Positions 34,324 through 46,063 of a DNA stretch of 64,000 bases are shown here, piece by piece. This DNA comes from Lotus japonicus. Taxonomy: Eukaryota; Streptophyta; Magnoliopsida; Fabales; Fabaceae. The stretch lies in NCBI RefSeq assembly GCF_012489685.1, contig NC_080042.1, positions 53,806,066 to 53,870,065 on the forward strand, given 5' to 3'. Numbering within the stretch: the first letter of the stretch is position 1; every line of letters starts with the position of its first letter. The notes beneath the pieces are model-generated. The model searched no databases, was not told where the DNA came from, and worked only from the letters and a program-made list of their open reading frames with translations. Made by a program: the position numbers and the translations under genes.

Positions 34324-35659
34324 GGTTTAACTGCAAATCTGATCAGCATAAGCCGACTTTGTGACCAAGGGTTTGATGTGAAGTTCAATAAAATAGAATG
34401 TGTTGTGACCACTGATGATGACAAAATTGTGATGAGAGGAGTCAGATCAAAGGACAATTGTTATATGTGGACATCAGAGGAAAAGGCTCATGTTTCTAGA
34501 TGTTTGATAACCAAGGAAGATGAGGTGAATGTATGGCATCAAAGACTAGGACATCTCAACTATAGGAGCATGCAAAAGGTTATTGCTAATGAAGCAATAA
34601 GAGGGTTGCCCAAATTAAGCTTGGGAGAAGGAAAGCTTTGTGGAGAATGTCAGATTGGAAAACAAACCAAAGTGTCACACAAGATGCTCCAGCATCAGAC
34701 CACGACAAAGGTTCTGGAATTGCTTCACATGGATCTTATGGGTCTCATGCAGGTTGAGAGTTTGGGAGGAATAAGATATGTGTTTGTCTGTGTAGATGAT
34801 TTTTCAAGATATACATGGGTTGAATTTATGAGAGAAAAATCAGAAACTTTTGAAATATTCAAGAACCTATGTTTGAGACTTTAGAATGAGAAGAACTGTG
34901 TGATTGTTAGAATCAGAAGTGATCATGGAAGGGAGTTTGAAAACTCAAAATTTTTGGAGTTCTGTCGAACAGAAGGTATCAGTCATGAGTTTTCTGCCCC
35001 TATCACTCCACAACAGAATGTAATTGTTGAAAGGAAAAATAGAACTCTCCAGGAATCAGCTAGAGTAATGTTACATGCTAAGAAGATTCCACACCAGTTA
35101 TGGGTTGAAGCTATGAGTACTTCCTGTTTCATACACAATAGGGTCACCATTAGAGCAGAACATCCTCTACACAGTATGAGCTCTGGAAAGGTAGAAAGCC
35201 TTCTGTTAAATACTTTCACATATTTGGAAGTAAATGCTATATTCTTGCAGATTGTGATCCTAGGAGGAAGCTTGATCCAAGAAGTGATGAAGGGATTTTC
35301 ATTGAGTATTCTATGAACAACAAAGCTTATAGAGTTTTTAACTCTTGCACAAAGACCATGATGGAATTTGTGAAAGTGACTGTGGATGATGAACCAAGTA
35401 AGAAGGAAGAGACAAATTTGAATGAAGATGATAATGGTGCAGATGTTCCAGCCGATGCTCCAACAACCGTCCTCGACAATGATTCTGAGACAAGTGCAGA
35501 TGAACAAGAAGACAAAGAGATCCCATCAAACAAAGCTCCATCAATCAGGGTTCAGAAGAATAATCCTCAAGAAAACATCATTGGTAATCTTCAAGAAGGC
35601 GTGACTACCAGATCTAGAAGTCTTATTGCTCATGGTTGTTTCATCTCTAAGATAGAACC
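34324..35659 (+). pseudogene. Outer Sirevirus integrase region (defective)
   Basis: Reading resumes after the young Sirevirus from the same codons. WHQRLGHLNYRSM and C-GE-C (about 34,535-34,660) are the integrase zinc-finger region. The core follows with HMDLMG (first Asp, about 34,728), VDDFSRYTW, a stop at 34,882-34,884, then RSDHGREFEN (second Asp, about 34,917) and [10 protein letters not shown] (Glu, about 35,030). A frameshift near 35,170 moves the frame, which then holds IEYSMNNKAYRVFNS and an acidic linker up to the GAACC at 35,655-35,659. The integrase would insert element cDNA; the stop and frameshift make it non-functional. Confidence 0.9.
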
Positions 35660-38600
35660 TGTAACACCCCGATTTCGGTGGCGTCACTTTAGTAACCAAA
35701 ATAAACTTAATGCGGAAAAACGTAGATATTTTTTTTTTAATAATAACTAAGACAAGACTGAATTAAATAAAACCCAACAATAACAATAATCAGAACTAAT
35801 ATACAATATATAAACAGCCCCCGCTGTAGTAGTAACCTCGTCACGAGTAAACCTCCAGTGACGGAAAGAAAAGTGTAACGCCCGAAGGCAAAAGGTACAA
35901 TCCACAAGAAAGGTCAAGTGTCCGCAACACCATCCCTCAAAACTGAGAATAAGCTGGCCCATCGGCCTGAAGCAAGACCTCCTAAGTCCAACCAACTCTC
36001 TGTGATTCTCGTAAAGAACCACACAAAAAGCTATAGGTGGGAAACTACCCTGTCCCCAAGGAAAACAAATGATGTTCAGAGCTAAGACTCTACTCCTACA
36101 CTAATCCCATCTCGAGGAGCTCACACCAGCACTAAAACCTACATGCTAGCATGATCGTCGCCCGAATCTGAATCCAGAACGACCTAGTCTATGTACACCA
36201 TCCGTCCTCCTCTCGCTACCGCGATACGCTTCAGTTCCCGCATCTCGACCCTAGTTCCTCCCGAAGGATGAACCATCATGAATCAGCCCGCCAAAGACAT
36301 CTGACAAAGGGCGTTTGTTCGCCAAAGCACACACAGAAGACGCGAGGGTCAACTCCAAAGAATTACATAAATAATAGCACCAATAGATATAGATAAGAGA
36401 ATAGCCACTTAGGCTTATAGCTAGGGATAACATCCTAGGGTTGCATTTTCCATAATGAACTTAACAGCAATAATAACAATTAACATGTTCCAAATAGGGT
36501 TACCAAATAACAATCACACTCGACAACTAAATCAGTATGCATGAATGCAGGATGATTAGTCAAACAACGTCTCCGACTCTCACTCGACACGTCGCCACGT
36601 GTTCTAGGTAAATTAAAGTCTCTAAAAGCTTACCCTAAGGTAAAGTCGATTCTGCGACAAAAGACACTTCTTCACATCAACATAGTAACTCATGATGATC
36701 TCCGGATCATCCGACTCATCTCAATCCGATGGTCACAACTGCTCAACAAGCAAAGAGTATCACATACTCGGAAACTACCGGTCTCCCGGACTTATCCCCA
36801 GGATAGCCCAACAATTAGGCATGTCAAGTCGATCCAACCCCCTGGGTTGAACATACGGACTCGCACACGCAACAAATGACAACGCCAAGTCGGTTCACTC
36901 AAAAGAGTCGAACATACGGACATTACGCGTGTCCAATGACTATCGCCGAATCGATCCAATCCATCGGATTGAACATACGGATCCGCGCGAGTCGAAAGGT
37001 TATCGCTGAATCGATCCAATCCCTCGGATTTAACATACGGATTCACGCGTGCCTGAGTGACTACCGCCGAATCGATCCAATCCATCGGATTGAATATACG
37101 GATTCGCGCGTGTCGAAAAGTTGTCGCTGAATCGATCCAATCCCTCGGATTGAACATACGGATTCACGCGAGTCGAAAGGTTATCGCTGAATCGATCCAA
37201 TCCCTCGGATTGAACATACGGATTCACGCGTGCCTGAGTGACTACCGCCGAATCGATCCAATCCATCGGATTGAATATACGGATTCGCGCGTGTCGAAAA
37301 GTTGTCGCTGAATCGATCCAATCCCTCGGATTGAACATACGGATTCACGCGAGTCGAAAGGTTATCGCTGAATCGATCCAATCCCTCGGATTGAACATAC
37401 GGATTCACGCGTGCCTGAGTGACTACCGCCGAATCGATCCAATCCATCGGATTGAATATAGGGATTCGCGCGTGTCGAAAAGTTGTCGCTGAATCGATCC
37501 AATCCCTCGGGTTGAACATACGGATTCACGCGAGTCGAAAGGTTATCGCTGAATCGATCCAATCCCTCGGATTAAACATACGGATTCACGCGTGCCTGAG
37601 TGACTACCGCCGGATCGATCCAATCCATCGGATTGAATATACGGATTCGCGCGTGTCAACAATTATTGCCGAATCGGCCCAACCCGTCGGGTTTGGACAT
37701 ACGGATTCGCGCCGCAAAGTCGAAGATACACCCAACAACATAGCTGCTCCAACAGCACAACCACAATAGCTGCTCCAACAGCACAACAACAACCGCTGCT
37801 CCAACAGCACCACAACATCTACATACTCGAAGCCCCTCCACTTTCTCAATGCTGGGATCCGACGACACTTCTCGTTTTCCAAAATTATGATTTGCATCCA
37901 AAGCTTCCTTCCGAGATTATTACCATTACTTAAAGATTTAGAGGTTGTTTAATGTCTTATGAGTTTTCTTTACAAAATAATTATCCCTTTAGTCTTATCG
38001 CGAATCCTATAAGTTCTCGGGATCTCCTAATCCCCAAATGACTCCAGAGAATGTCTCGATCCATACAACACCACAACAAGGCCCGAATCTCATTCGTCCT
38101 TTCAAGCTTTCTCAAAACTCTCAAAATAAAATCGGCATGACCTGCCCGCTTTTCTCACCGTTCAGAAACTCAGATTATAGTGCAAAAGCAGAATTAACTC
38201 ATCATAATCAATCAACATGTCATATGTCAATATCTTAAGCAATAACCACATAGCACCTAGCATATAAGGCATGCACCACACATCCTAAATTACCCAATTA
38301 GCACTTAGCATGTCATTCACTCATCAAAAACATTCAGTAGATGCATCATCTACATTGTCAGCCGAAGCCTCAGAAAACATTTTCCAATCACACACAATTC
38401 CAGTGCATAAACAGTAAACAATGTCGAAACATCGACCCTAAGCATTAACTAGAGATTCAGTGAGAGGCCCTCACCTGTAGATTCTCCAGGACGATCTCCT
38501 AACACTTGTTCACAATCAAAGCCTTGCTCCTCTGGGAATTCCTCAAAATCACCTTTAGAGCAAAACCACAGAAATACTATTAGAATCTATCGAAAACTAA

Positions 38601-40084
38601 GCTATCGATACTTACTAAGGTTACTCACAGTAATCTATACTCTAAGGTACGATAATCTAGCGCGAAAGACAAGTTTTCGGAAAAGGAAATTTTCCTCCTC
38701 CCTCTTAAATAGGTTCGGCCACTTTTCACAATTAGGAGACTCGATTTTTCTTCGATCAAACTTGGTTCCTATGCTATCATTAGCCGTAACTAAGGGTATT
38801 CTGAACTCGGAAAAATTATCGGATCGAAAACTGTCGCAGGGGTATTTTGGTCATGATTTTTAACTTAGGATTTTCAAAACTGAAATCCCAAAAATAAAAT
38901 TTTGCAGGGACGTCACCAACGACGTTTATGACAACTAATCCTACTAGCACTAAGCTAAGGCGATAGTTTTCAGCCTAAAGGTTGAAGCTTTACACCAAAA
39001 ACTCCAAAAAATGGGTATTTTAGGTTCAAATTGATTCCGGCGGAATTCCGGCGACATAACGGAAAATCTAACCCGGCAGAAGTGATCTTGGGCACATATA
39101 GAAGAGGTTTAGAATCAGAAATGAAAGATTCAGGATAGTTTTGCAAAAACCCATAAACTATCCGCTCAGAAAACTCTACAGAAAAGCTATGGAAAAAGCG
39201 ATCGGAGGTAAGAATTAGCGACTATACCTCGAAGCCTTGAAGTAGCAACTGATTGATCGACGATCAAGCAAACGATGAAGAAAATCTTCTCCTCCTTCTT
39301 CCTCTTTGTGGCCGCGGGTTTGGGTGGGGGAAATGGGTAGTTTTTTTTGGTTTTTTCTTCCTTTCTTTGCTATATATAGAAGGTGGAAATTCGCGGGAAA
39401 ATGAAAGTTTCGCGAATCTGATTTTTCCGGCGTCATTCTCCTTGAATTATTAGATATGTTTTGGCAAAAGAATTCCAAAACTATAAAGAGGTCTCTTTGT
39501 ATTTTTGGCAACTAATGCATAGTCGGTACAAAACTATTTTACCCGATAAGTTGCTTTTTGCATCGAATGTCGGAATAGAAAACTTCCTTCGGAAGAAAGA
39601 TTGAAATCATCAAGAGAAATGGGTGTACGCCTGTAGAATATTCATTTGAAGCTCTGAATAGATAAAGTCTTCATCGTCGAGAAATTCTAGGGTTTTGAAA
39701 TACCAGGGATTCGGTTTCGACAAACTTCCGATGATTGGAATCGGACGTTCGTAGATCCTAGAGTTTCGCCTCGAAACGATTGTGATATATGGAAAAAGAG
39801 AAGTTCTAACATTTCTCTGAAGATTTTTGGAGTTAACTTCCGTCGTGCCTAAAAGTGAAAATTAGCTATATACTAGGGTTTCTGACCTAGGTTTAAGCGT
39901 ATAACGATCGTGCTATAACTTTTATCGACTTCGGTACGATCCTCAGACTTTTCCTGAACTTTCTCCTTCATATATTTATTTCATTTGGTAAACTCTAGTT
40001 CAGGTTTCCCTTCACAACACATCAACCCTAATCGTGAATAAGATTTTATTCACTTAGCATAAGCTTAAAAACTTGGGTCTTACA
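35660..40084 (-). repeat. 3' LTR (minus orientation) of Tekay-like element, 4,425 bp
   Basis: The plus strand starts TGTAACACCCCG and ends GGTCTTACA. The adjoining 40,085-40,101 reads on the minus strand as a polypurine tract (TTTTTGGAGGGTAGTAA), so this is the 3' LTR. LTRs over 4 kb are characteristic of Tekay/Del chromoviruses. It carries the 60/181-bp array at 36,828-37,712. Confidence 0.88.
36828..37712. repeat. 60-bp tandem array with 181-bp higher-order period
   Basis: About 15 monomers of about 60 bp, each built around GAATCGATCCAATCC-TCGGATTGAA-ATACGGATTC. Three monomer types follow one another in fixed order (ending in GTCGAAAAGTTGTCGCT, GTCGAAAGGTTATCGCT and GCCTGAGTGACTACCGCC), giving a 60+60+61 = 181-bp higher-order unit repeated about four times. 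The array is open in frames of both strands because its monomers lack stops; these frames are not genes. The outer monomers are more diverged than the central ones. Confidence 0.95.
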
Positions 40085-40087
40085 TTA

Positions 40088-40480
40088 CTACCCTCCAAAA
40101 AGAAAGTTTCGTCCTCGAAACTTAAGGATCAGTAAAAAGTTCTGGATCGTGTTCCTTGATCTTTTCCTCTAACTCCCATATGGCACCGTCTGTGTCTTTG
40201 TTTCCAAATGACTTTCTCTAAAGCACTCTGCTTTCCCTTCGATTGTTTCACTCTTCTAGTCCCAATGTTGACCGCCGGCGTCTCAACAGACATATCATCT
40301 TTCAATTCTATGTTGTCCGGTTCGACCACTTGCATCGGGTCTCCGTTGGAAATAATATTTGTTGGCATTCGTGCAATCGCACAGCCTTTACCACTTATTT
40401 CTTTGCTTTTGTTCGTCCAAAATGTTGTTTAGAAACTCGGTACATCTCTATGCTCCGGAGTGAATGCTCAACTTGAGTCT
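40088..40480 (-). pseudogene. Tekay-like pol 3' end (chromodomain region), minus strand
   Basis: The minus strand gives PTNIISNGDPMQVVEPDNIELKDD, then a degraded chromodomain-like tail (ALEKVIWKQ) and, in another frame, FRGRNFLFGG before the stop at 40,088-40,090. This matches the extreme C-terminus of Tekay/Del chromoviral pol, where a chromodomain reads nucleosomes and guides integration. A frame change inside it shows decay. Nothing upstream (gag, protease, RT, integrase core) is left. The polypurine tract and LTR follow directly. Confidence 0.65.
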
Positions 40481-41639
40481 TAATACCTTGTGCATCACAA
40501 GACTCATTCCCTTTAACATTAACTTATCAACAACTTATAAGCTAACCTTCATCTTAATATCTAACAATTCATTATTATCGTCTTCGTCCTCAAAACCTTC
40601 CTCACTCAAACCAACTCAGACTTACTGAAATCCCTAACACTTCGCATAAATCGAGATTTATCCTCTAGAAGATCAAATCATAACTATACCTCAAGGGACT
40701 TAACTAGTCATTTCGTCATCCGATCCTCCAACCTTCTGAGGTTTAACTACTATCGTAACTGCTATCACCACTACATCCCTTACTCATACATGATTTTCAA
40801 CTCCCCAAGTCAATCTTAATCATAGGATTCTTATTCAACTGAGCAAAATTCACTTGCTAACTCTAGCATGCATCACCGAAATCCATAACAAAGTTCCATT
40901 CACTATTAGACTCTGAGTAGCTTGTCCAAATATGACAACTTCAAGTATTCATCTTAATACTAACACTTTCCTTCTTGTAACTTGTTTACCATCTCGTCGA
41001 TAAACTTCTTAATCTCCCAATCAAATTATGACAAACTTCAAGTCCTACACACTTATGACAAGAATTAATAGACTTAAAACCTAAACCTTTCCAAGTTTGG
41101 ATCTCTGATGCTCTGTAACTCTTCAACATTTCCTGATAGAATATTCATCTCTTAAAACTACAACTCCTTCGCAAGGAAAACAAATACTTAATGAGAACTT
41201 TTTCCTCCCAAACTCAACTAATCTTTGATCAACTCAAGTTAATCTTACCAATCCTTCTATCAAAGTCCATAGCCAGCTGTGATTCCGAATATCACCCCCT
41301 CAATATTAAGTTGATCAGGCCTAATACATCGAAGGTGGAAATCTAGAAAAACCTACTGGATCAGTCAATGAGTTCCTATCATCCAATAGTCACAAATATC
41401 TTGATATTAAATCCTCAATAATGTCGCTACGGAACTACACACTCTCGACATCATACGTATACTATCCATACGAAATCTCTCTAAGATTCATTCTTTAGCT
41501 TCAAGCTTCTGGTTAAACGCATCGGTACAAGACTACTTTCTAGGCTTAACGTGTTATCTTAAACCTCGTGTACTTCTATAGCTAAAATACGAGCTACGGT
41601 CAAATAAGGTATTCATAGGCGTAATAACTATAAGGTCAA
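40481..41639. other. Internal spacer without domains
   Basis: No coding motif in either strand. It is pyrimidine-rich on the plus strand with scattered CTTAA/ACTTCA motifs. The junction between the minus-strand element and the inverted plus-strand element must lie here, but I cannot place it. Confidence 0.4.
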
Positions 41640-42035
41640 AGCTCAAACAGTATAAGTAAGATAGGTGTGCTTGCACACGCTACGCGAGTTTTAAGCAGAA
41701 TATCGGACGAACGAAAGTAAACGAGCAAGTGGATAAGGCTGTGCGATTGCACGGAGTGCCAACCAATATTATTTCCAATACAGAACCGACACGAGTGGTC
41801 GAGCCGGACGACATAGAGCTGAAAGATGAACTGTCTTTCGAAAACGCCGCCAATTAGCATTGGTGACACAAGGATAAAACAGTTGAGGGGAATAGAGATT
41901 GTGTTGGTGACAATCATTTGGAACAAGGACATATGCGATGCTACATGGGAGCTTAAGGAACAGATCGAAGAACAGTATCCGGAATTTCTACTGAACCGTA
42001 AGTTTCGAGGTCGGAACTTTCTTTTTGGAGGGTAG
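41640..42035 (+). pseudogene. Tekay-like pol 3' end, plus strand (second, inverted copy)
   Basis: A diverged, inverted relative of 40,088-40,480. The plus strand gives PTNIIS, RVVEPDDIELKDEL, then, after two stops/frame change, IKQLRGIEIVLVTIIWN and WELKEQIEEQYPEFL, a chromodomain-type tail, and FRGRNFLFGG before TAG at 42,033. The fit to the Tekay pol C-terminus (LR-KEI-LVKVLW...ATWE-E--M---YP-LF) is clearer here than in the minus copy. It is broken and starts nowhere sensible. Confidence 0.7.
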
Positions 42036-44524
42036 TAATGTGAGACCCAAGATTTTAAGCTTAGAATAAATTAGTGAAATTCCTTATTAACGAATAAGTT
42101 CGATGTATCGTGAAGGGAAACCTGAACAAGAGTTTATTGGATGAAATAAATTTATGAAGGAGAAGGTTCAGGAAAAGTTCAAGGATTGTATCAAAACCGA
42201 TAAAAGTATAGCACGACTAACATTCGCCTAATCTTAGGTCAAAGACACTAGTAAATAGCTAATTTACACTTTAGGACGCGATGGAAACTAATTCCAAAAA
42301 TCTTCAGAGAAATGTTAGAATTTCTCTTATTCGTCAGTAAACAAGTATTTCGATGCGAAACCCTGGAATGTACGAACGTCAAATTCCAATTCTCGGAAGT
42401 TTGCCGAAACGGAATCCCTGATAGTTCAAAAACCCTAAAATCGACGGACGATGAAGACTTTTTCTATTCGGAGCTTCAAATAAAGATTTCATCCGCGCAC
42501 GCCCACTCTAATCGACGTTCCGAATCTTTCTTCAGAAGGAAGTTTCTGCATCCGAGGTCAAAAGCATAAAGTGCATAAAGTGCATTTTTAAGCCGGTAAA
42601 CATTAAAAACAAGCCTCGAAAACCAAAAATCATACTGATATTTCTTTGGAGAATTAGAAGATTCAGCGGGAAGAATATCGTGTCTAAAATACGTTGGAAT
42701 CAGTAGGAAAAATCGGAATCGCGAAATTCTCATTTTTCTGCATTTCCCATTTCCTATATATAGTATGAAAAATGAAAAAAAAAACAAAAAAATTCACAAA
42801 CACACACACACGGCCGAGGGGTGCAAGGAGGAAAAAGGAAGAAGTTGATTTTCGTCGTTTCTTGCCCGATTGCTTCACCGTTCGTTGCTAATCGAAGACA
42901 TCGAGGTATAGTTACTATCCATCACTTCTGATCGTCAGATCTGTCGACTTTTTCTATGTTTTTCTGAGCTCAAAGTTTGGAGCTTTTTGTAAAACTGTCC
43001 AAATAAGCTGATTTTGGTGTCTAAACTTAATGCCCACGTGCTCTAGAGCATGAATATCCAGTTGTTTTCGACTGAATCCTGTCGAATCGTCGCAGAGGTC
43101 AAGTTTTCTGAAAATACCCATTTTCTGACAGAGGTTCCGCTTTTTGGATCAAAAACTCTCGACTGAGCTTAGCTTCAGTAGGATTAGTTGTTATAAATGT
43201 CGTTAGGATCGAGCTCATCAAATTTGTTTTTCGAAATTCTGATTTTGAGTTTCCGAGCTAAAAATAATGACCAAAATACCCCTGCGACAATTTTCGACCC
43301 GATAATTTTTCTGAGAGTTTCCCTGGCCTAGATATCGCCTAAGAATACCTAGGGATTGATTTAGATCGAAGAAAAAGTTCGAAAACCCTATTTTCTATAG
43401 TGGCCGAAACCTATTTGCTTGGGTACCGGGTCCAAAAATAATTTTTGAGTCTCTATGACCTGAGCCATTGCGTAGCTCTTTCAATTGTGGAAATTTTGGC
43501 GCCGGTTTCGTGTCATTCCGAGTTCTGTAGCTCAAGTTATGCACGTTTTAGCGAATAAAGTGTTTTTGTACAAAACCTGAATCGAGTCAAAACTCATCCA
43601 TTCGGGGAAAGCCCTTCCTTTCGTGCCTAAATGTTGTACTCTGAAGCTTCTTGAGCTTAGTCGAACATTAGTTAGGATTGTTTCGACTGTATCGACTTGT
43701 GTTGATTCATTATTGCTTTGTTTGCTCAAAGGTTCAATTGTGGAAACCTTGGGATTGACTGAACAAGCTTGTGAGGGAGACCTACACCGCGAGACTGGAA
43801 CAACTCGAGGTGAGGGCAACTTACTTACTAGCTATTTTTGTGTGTAGGCGTCGATAAATTCGACTTGAATGTATTGTGATCGTGAGTGGCAACTCACCGT
43901 TATTAGTTAATGACCTAGAGTCGACTTGTTCGACTTATTTGTTAAATTCTGCACAAATATTGCATGAACTGTTCTGAAAAATGTTTTCTAGAGGCTTCGA
44001 CCGAGTGAACTTATATGAGACGTGTGTCTCCGTTTTCTGAGAGGCTTCGGCCGTTTACTGGTTTCTGTCTTATCGCTTTCTAGTGGACATGACAGGGTTA
44101 TGTTTTGCAGCACTGCATTAATGTTTCATCGCTCAATAGAGCTTGATTTATTTGTGTTTAAGATTAAAATGTGCTGACTGTATTCGTGCATTTAATGCGA
44201 CTTTCGGAGTGTGGATTACACTTATCTTCGTCATGGCAATGACGGGTTGTTTTGGGAATGTTTGATAGGTCGAACCAAGGTTCGAGCCTTTATTGTTTTA
44301 GGAATCGAGACCTTCCCGGGGAATTACTTGGGTTTATTGGGATCTATTACTTATAGAGTTTTGAAACAAACGAAATCAGAACTTGATTTGTAAATGAAAT
44401 TCATAATACACTAATCAAAGATAGAACACATTTTAAATAATGATGATAACCTCTTGGAAAAGACTTAGGATGTGAAAATGGTTTGGAAAACGGGAAGGGT
44501 CGACAATCTAAGTGTGAGGAAAAC

Positions 44525-44865
44525 TTTGAGTGCGATAGCACCTTTTGTTCCTTTAGTGGTTTATCTAGCCATCCAAAGGATGAGCCTGGGATGATTGGAA
44601 AGTCCCCAAGTGCGAGTGCACCATCTTTGCTCATTGAGCAGCCTTTCGGCCATCGAGCTGATGAGCCTGAGTAAATTGAAAAGTCACTGAGTGCGAGCAG
44701 CATTCTCCTTGTTCGTTGAACAGTCCATTTGACCATCGAGCTGGTGAGTCAAAGTAACTTGAAAAGTCACTGAATGCCAGATGCATTCTTTTGCTCGTTG
44801 AGCAGTTTGTTTGGCCATCGTGACGGTGAGCCCAAGTGACTAGTAAAGTTACCAAATGCGATTAG
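44525..44865. repeat. 82-bp tandem repeat, about four units
   Basis: Units of 81-83 bp each with GATGAGCC/GGTGAGCC, a GAAAAGTCACTGAGTGCGA block, a GCTC-TTGAGCAG block and GGCCATCGAGCT. Divergence between units is about 20-25 per cent by eye, so the array is older than the 60-bp one. Confidence 0.85.
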
Positions 44866-45056
44866 CACTTCTTTGTTTACCTTAGAGTATTGTAGAGACA
44901 ATGTACTCTAGCTAGACACGCGTGCCTTGGTGAGGACGATTCGTTGTTTGGCTAACCATATTGCATTCATGCATACATTTCTTGGAAAGTGTGCTGCTTT
45001 CCGAAGGACGATATCAGATCGGACTTCAACGGAGCTAGATGCCCCAAATGGAGCTA

Positions 45057-45136
45057 GCTGCTTCACAAGAGCGTGCTGCTTCACAGGAGCGTGCTGCTTC
45101 ATAAAAGCGAGGTGCTTTAGCGAAGCGAGGTGCTTG
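45057..45136. repeat. 18-bp tandem repeat, four to five copies
   Basis: GCTGCTTCACAAGAGCGT and variants repeated head to tail; later copies drift to GGTGCTTTAGCGAAGCGA. Confidence 0.9.
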
Positions 45137-46063
45137 GCTTGTCCCATCCATCGAGATGGTGACATTTTATCCGGATCATCTTTTGAGCATGACATTGCAC
45201 TGGCACGCCATGCACCTAACCATACTTGTGAATGTTATTGTGATTTGTTGTTGATAAACATCGTTATATATATCTTGATGATTTTATGTTGATAAACATG
45301 CTATGTATCAACCTTAGGGTAGGCAATACATGACTTATACGTATATATACAACATATATATATACCCCCTTTAACACATGTTGTTTGTATTATCTATTTT
45401 ATTCCGTGAGTTGACCCTAGCGCCTTGGCTTTGTGTGTATGTTTGTGTTTGGGCGGTCGGCCTGCTGCCAGGCGTCCGTCAGCCGGTTCATGATGATTCG
45501 TTGTGCGGGAAAGACCCGGAGCGTAATGACTATTACTAAAGCTTTCGACGAGGACCCGGACTTCAGGCCTGATCGAGGAAGGGTCGATGAAAGTAGTGTG
45601 GGTCATGGGTGGTTAGAGTCTTTGAGATGGTTGTTAGAGTCATAGCTCTGATTGTCATTCCTTATTTTGGGGCAGGGCAGGTCCCCGACTATTAGCTTTT
45701 CATGTGATTCCCTTCCATGAGGATCACAGGGAGTTTGTCGGACGTAGGAAGTCTTTTGAGGCCGTTTTGGGCCGACTTACTTTCGTTGGAGGACTGTACT
45801 CAGAATACTTAACCTTTGTTTTAGTTTGTACATATTTGCCCACGGACACTACCTTTCCGTCACTGGAGGTCACTCGTGACGATGTTTAGTTGCAGCGAGG
45901 GCTGTGCTTGTATTGTATATTAATCGCTGTTAATCGCGATTGGGTTGAGTCTTTATTTCGACAAGTCTTTATATTTAAACAAAACAAAAAAAAAATACCT
46001 GCTTTTTCCGCTTTATTTTATTTTGAGTTACTAAAGTGACGCCACCGAAATCGGGGTGTTACA

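Larger units (their letters stand above)
42039..46063 (+). repeat. LTR of the inverted Tekay-like element, 4,025 bp
   Basis: It starts TGTGAGACCCAAG and ends GGGGTGTTACA, preceded by the same polypurine tract (TTTTTGGAGGGTAGTAA), so it is a 3' LTR on the plus strand. Similarity to the minus LTRs is obvious at both ends and in patches but clearly lower than between those two. It carries its own arrays (82-bp at 44,525, 18-bp at 45,057) and lacks the 60-bp array. At 46,064 it abuts the middle of the other LTR. Confidence 0.85.

Noticed and set aside
34266..34457. Minus-strand frame across the young Sirevirus/outer Sirevirus junction
   Set aside because: Spans an insertion boundary; the plus strand here encodes the integrase region of the outer Sirevirus.
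36828..37712. CRISPR array
   Set aside because: Repeats are contiguous without unique spacers, and the context is plant retrotransposon DNA.
36876..37769. Serial open frames of 84-116 codons on both strands across the 60-bp arrays (also at 47,109-48,002)
   Set aside because: They repeat every 181 bp, occur on both strands and follow the tandem array; no domain and no start context. Products of repeat structure.
35660..46063. Recent large palindrome or autointegration between minus and plus Tekay-like LTRs
   Set aside because: The opposite-facing LTR is clearly diverged and carries different tandem arrays, unlike the near-identical pair of minus LTRs.
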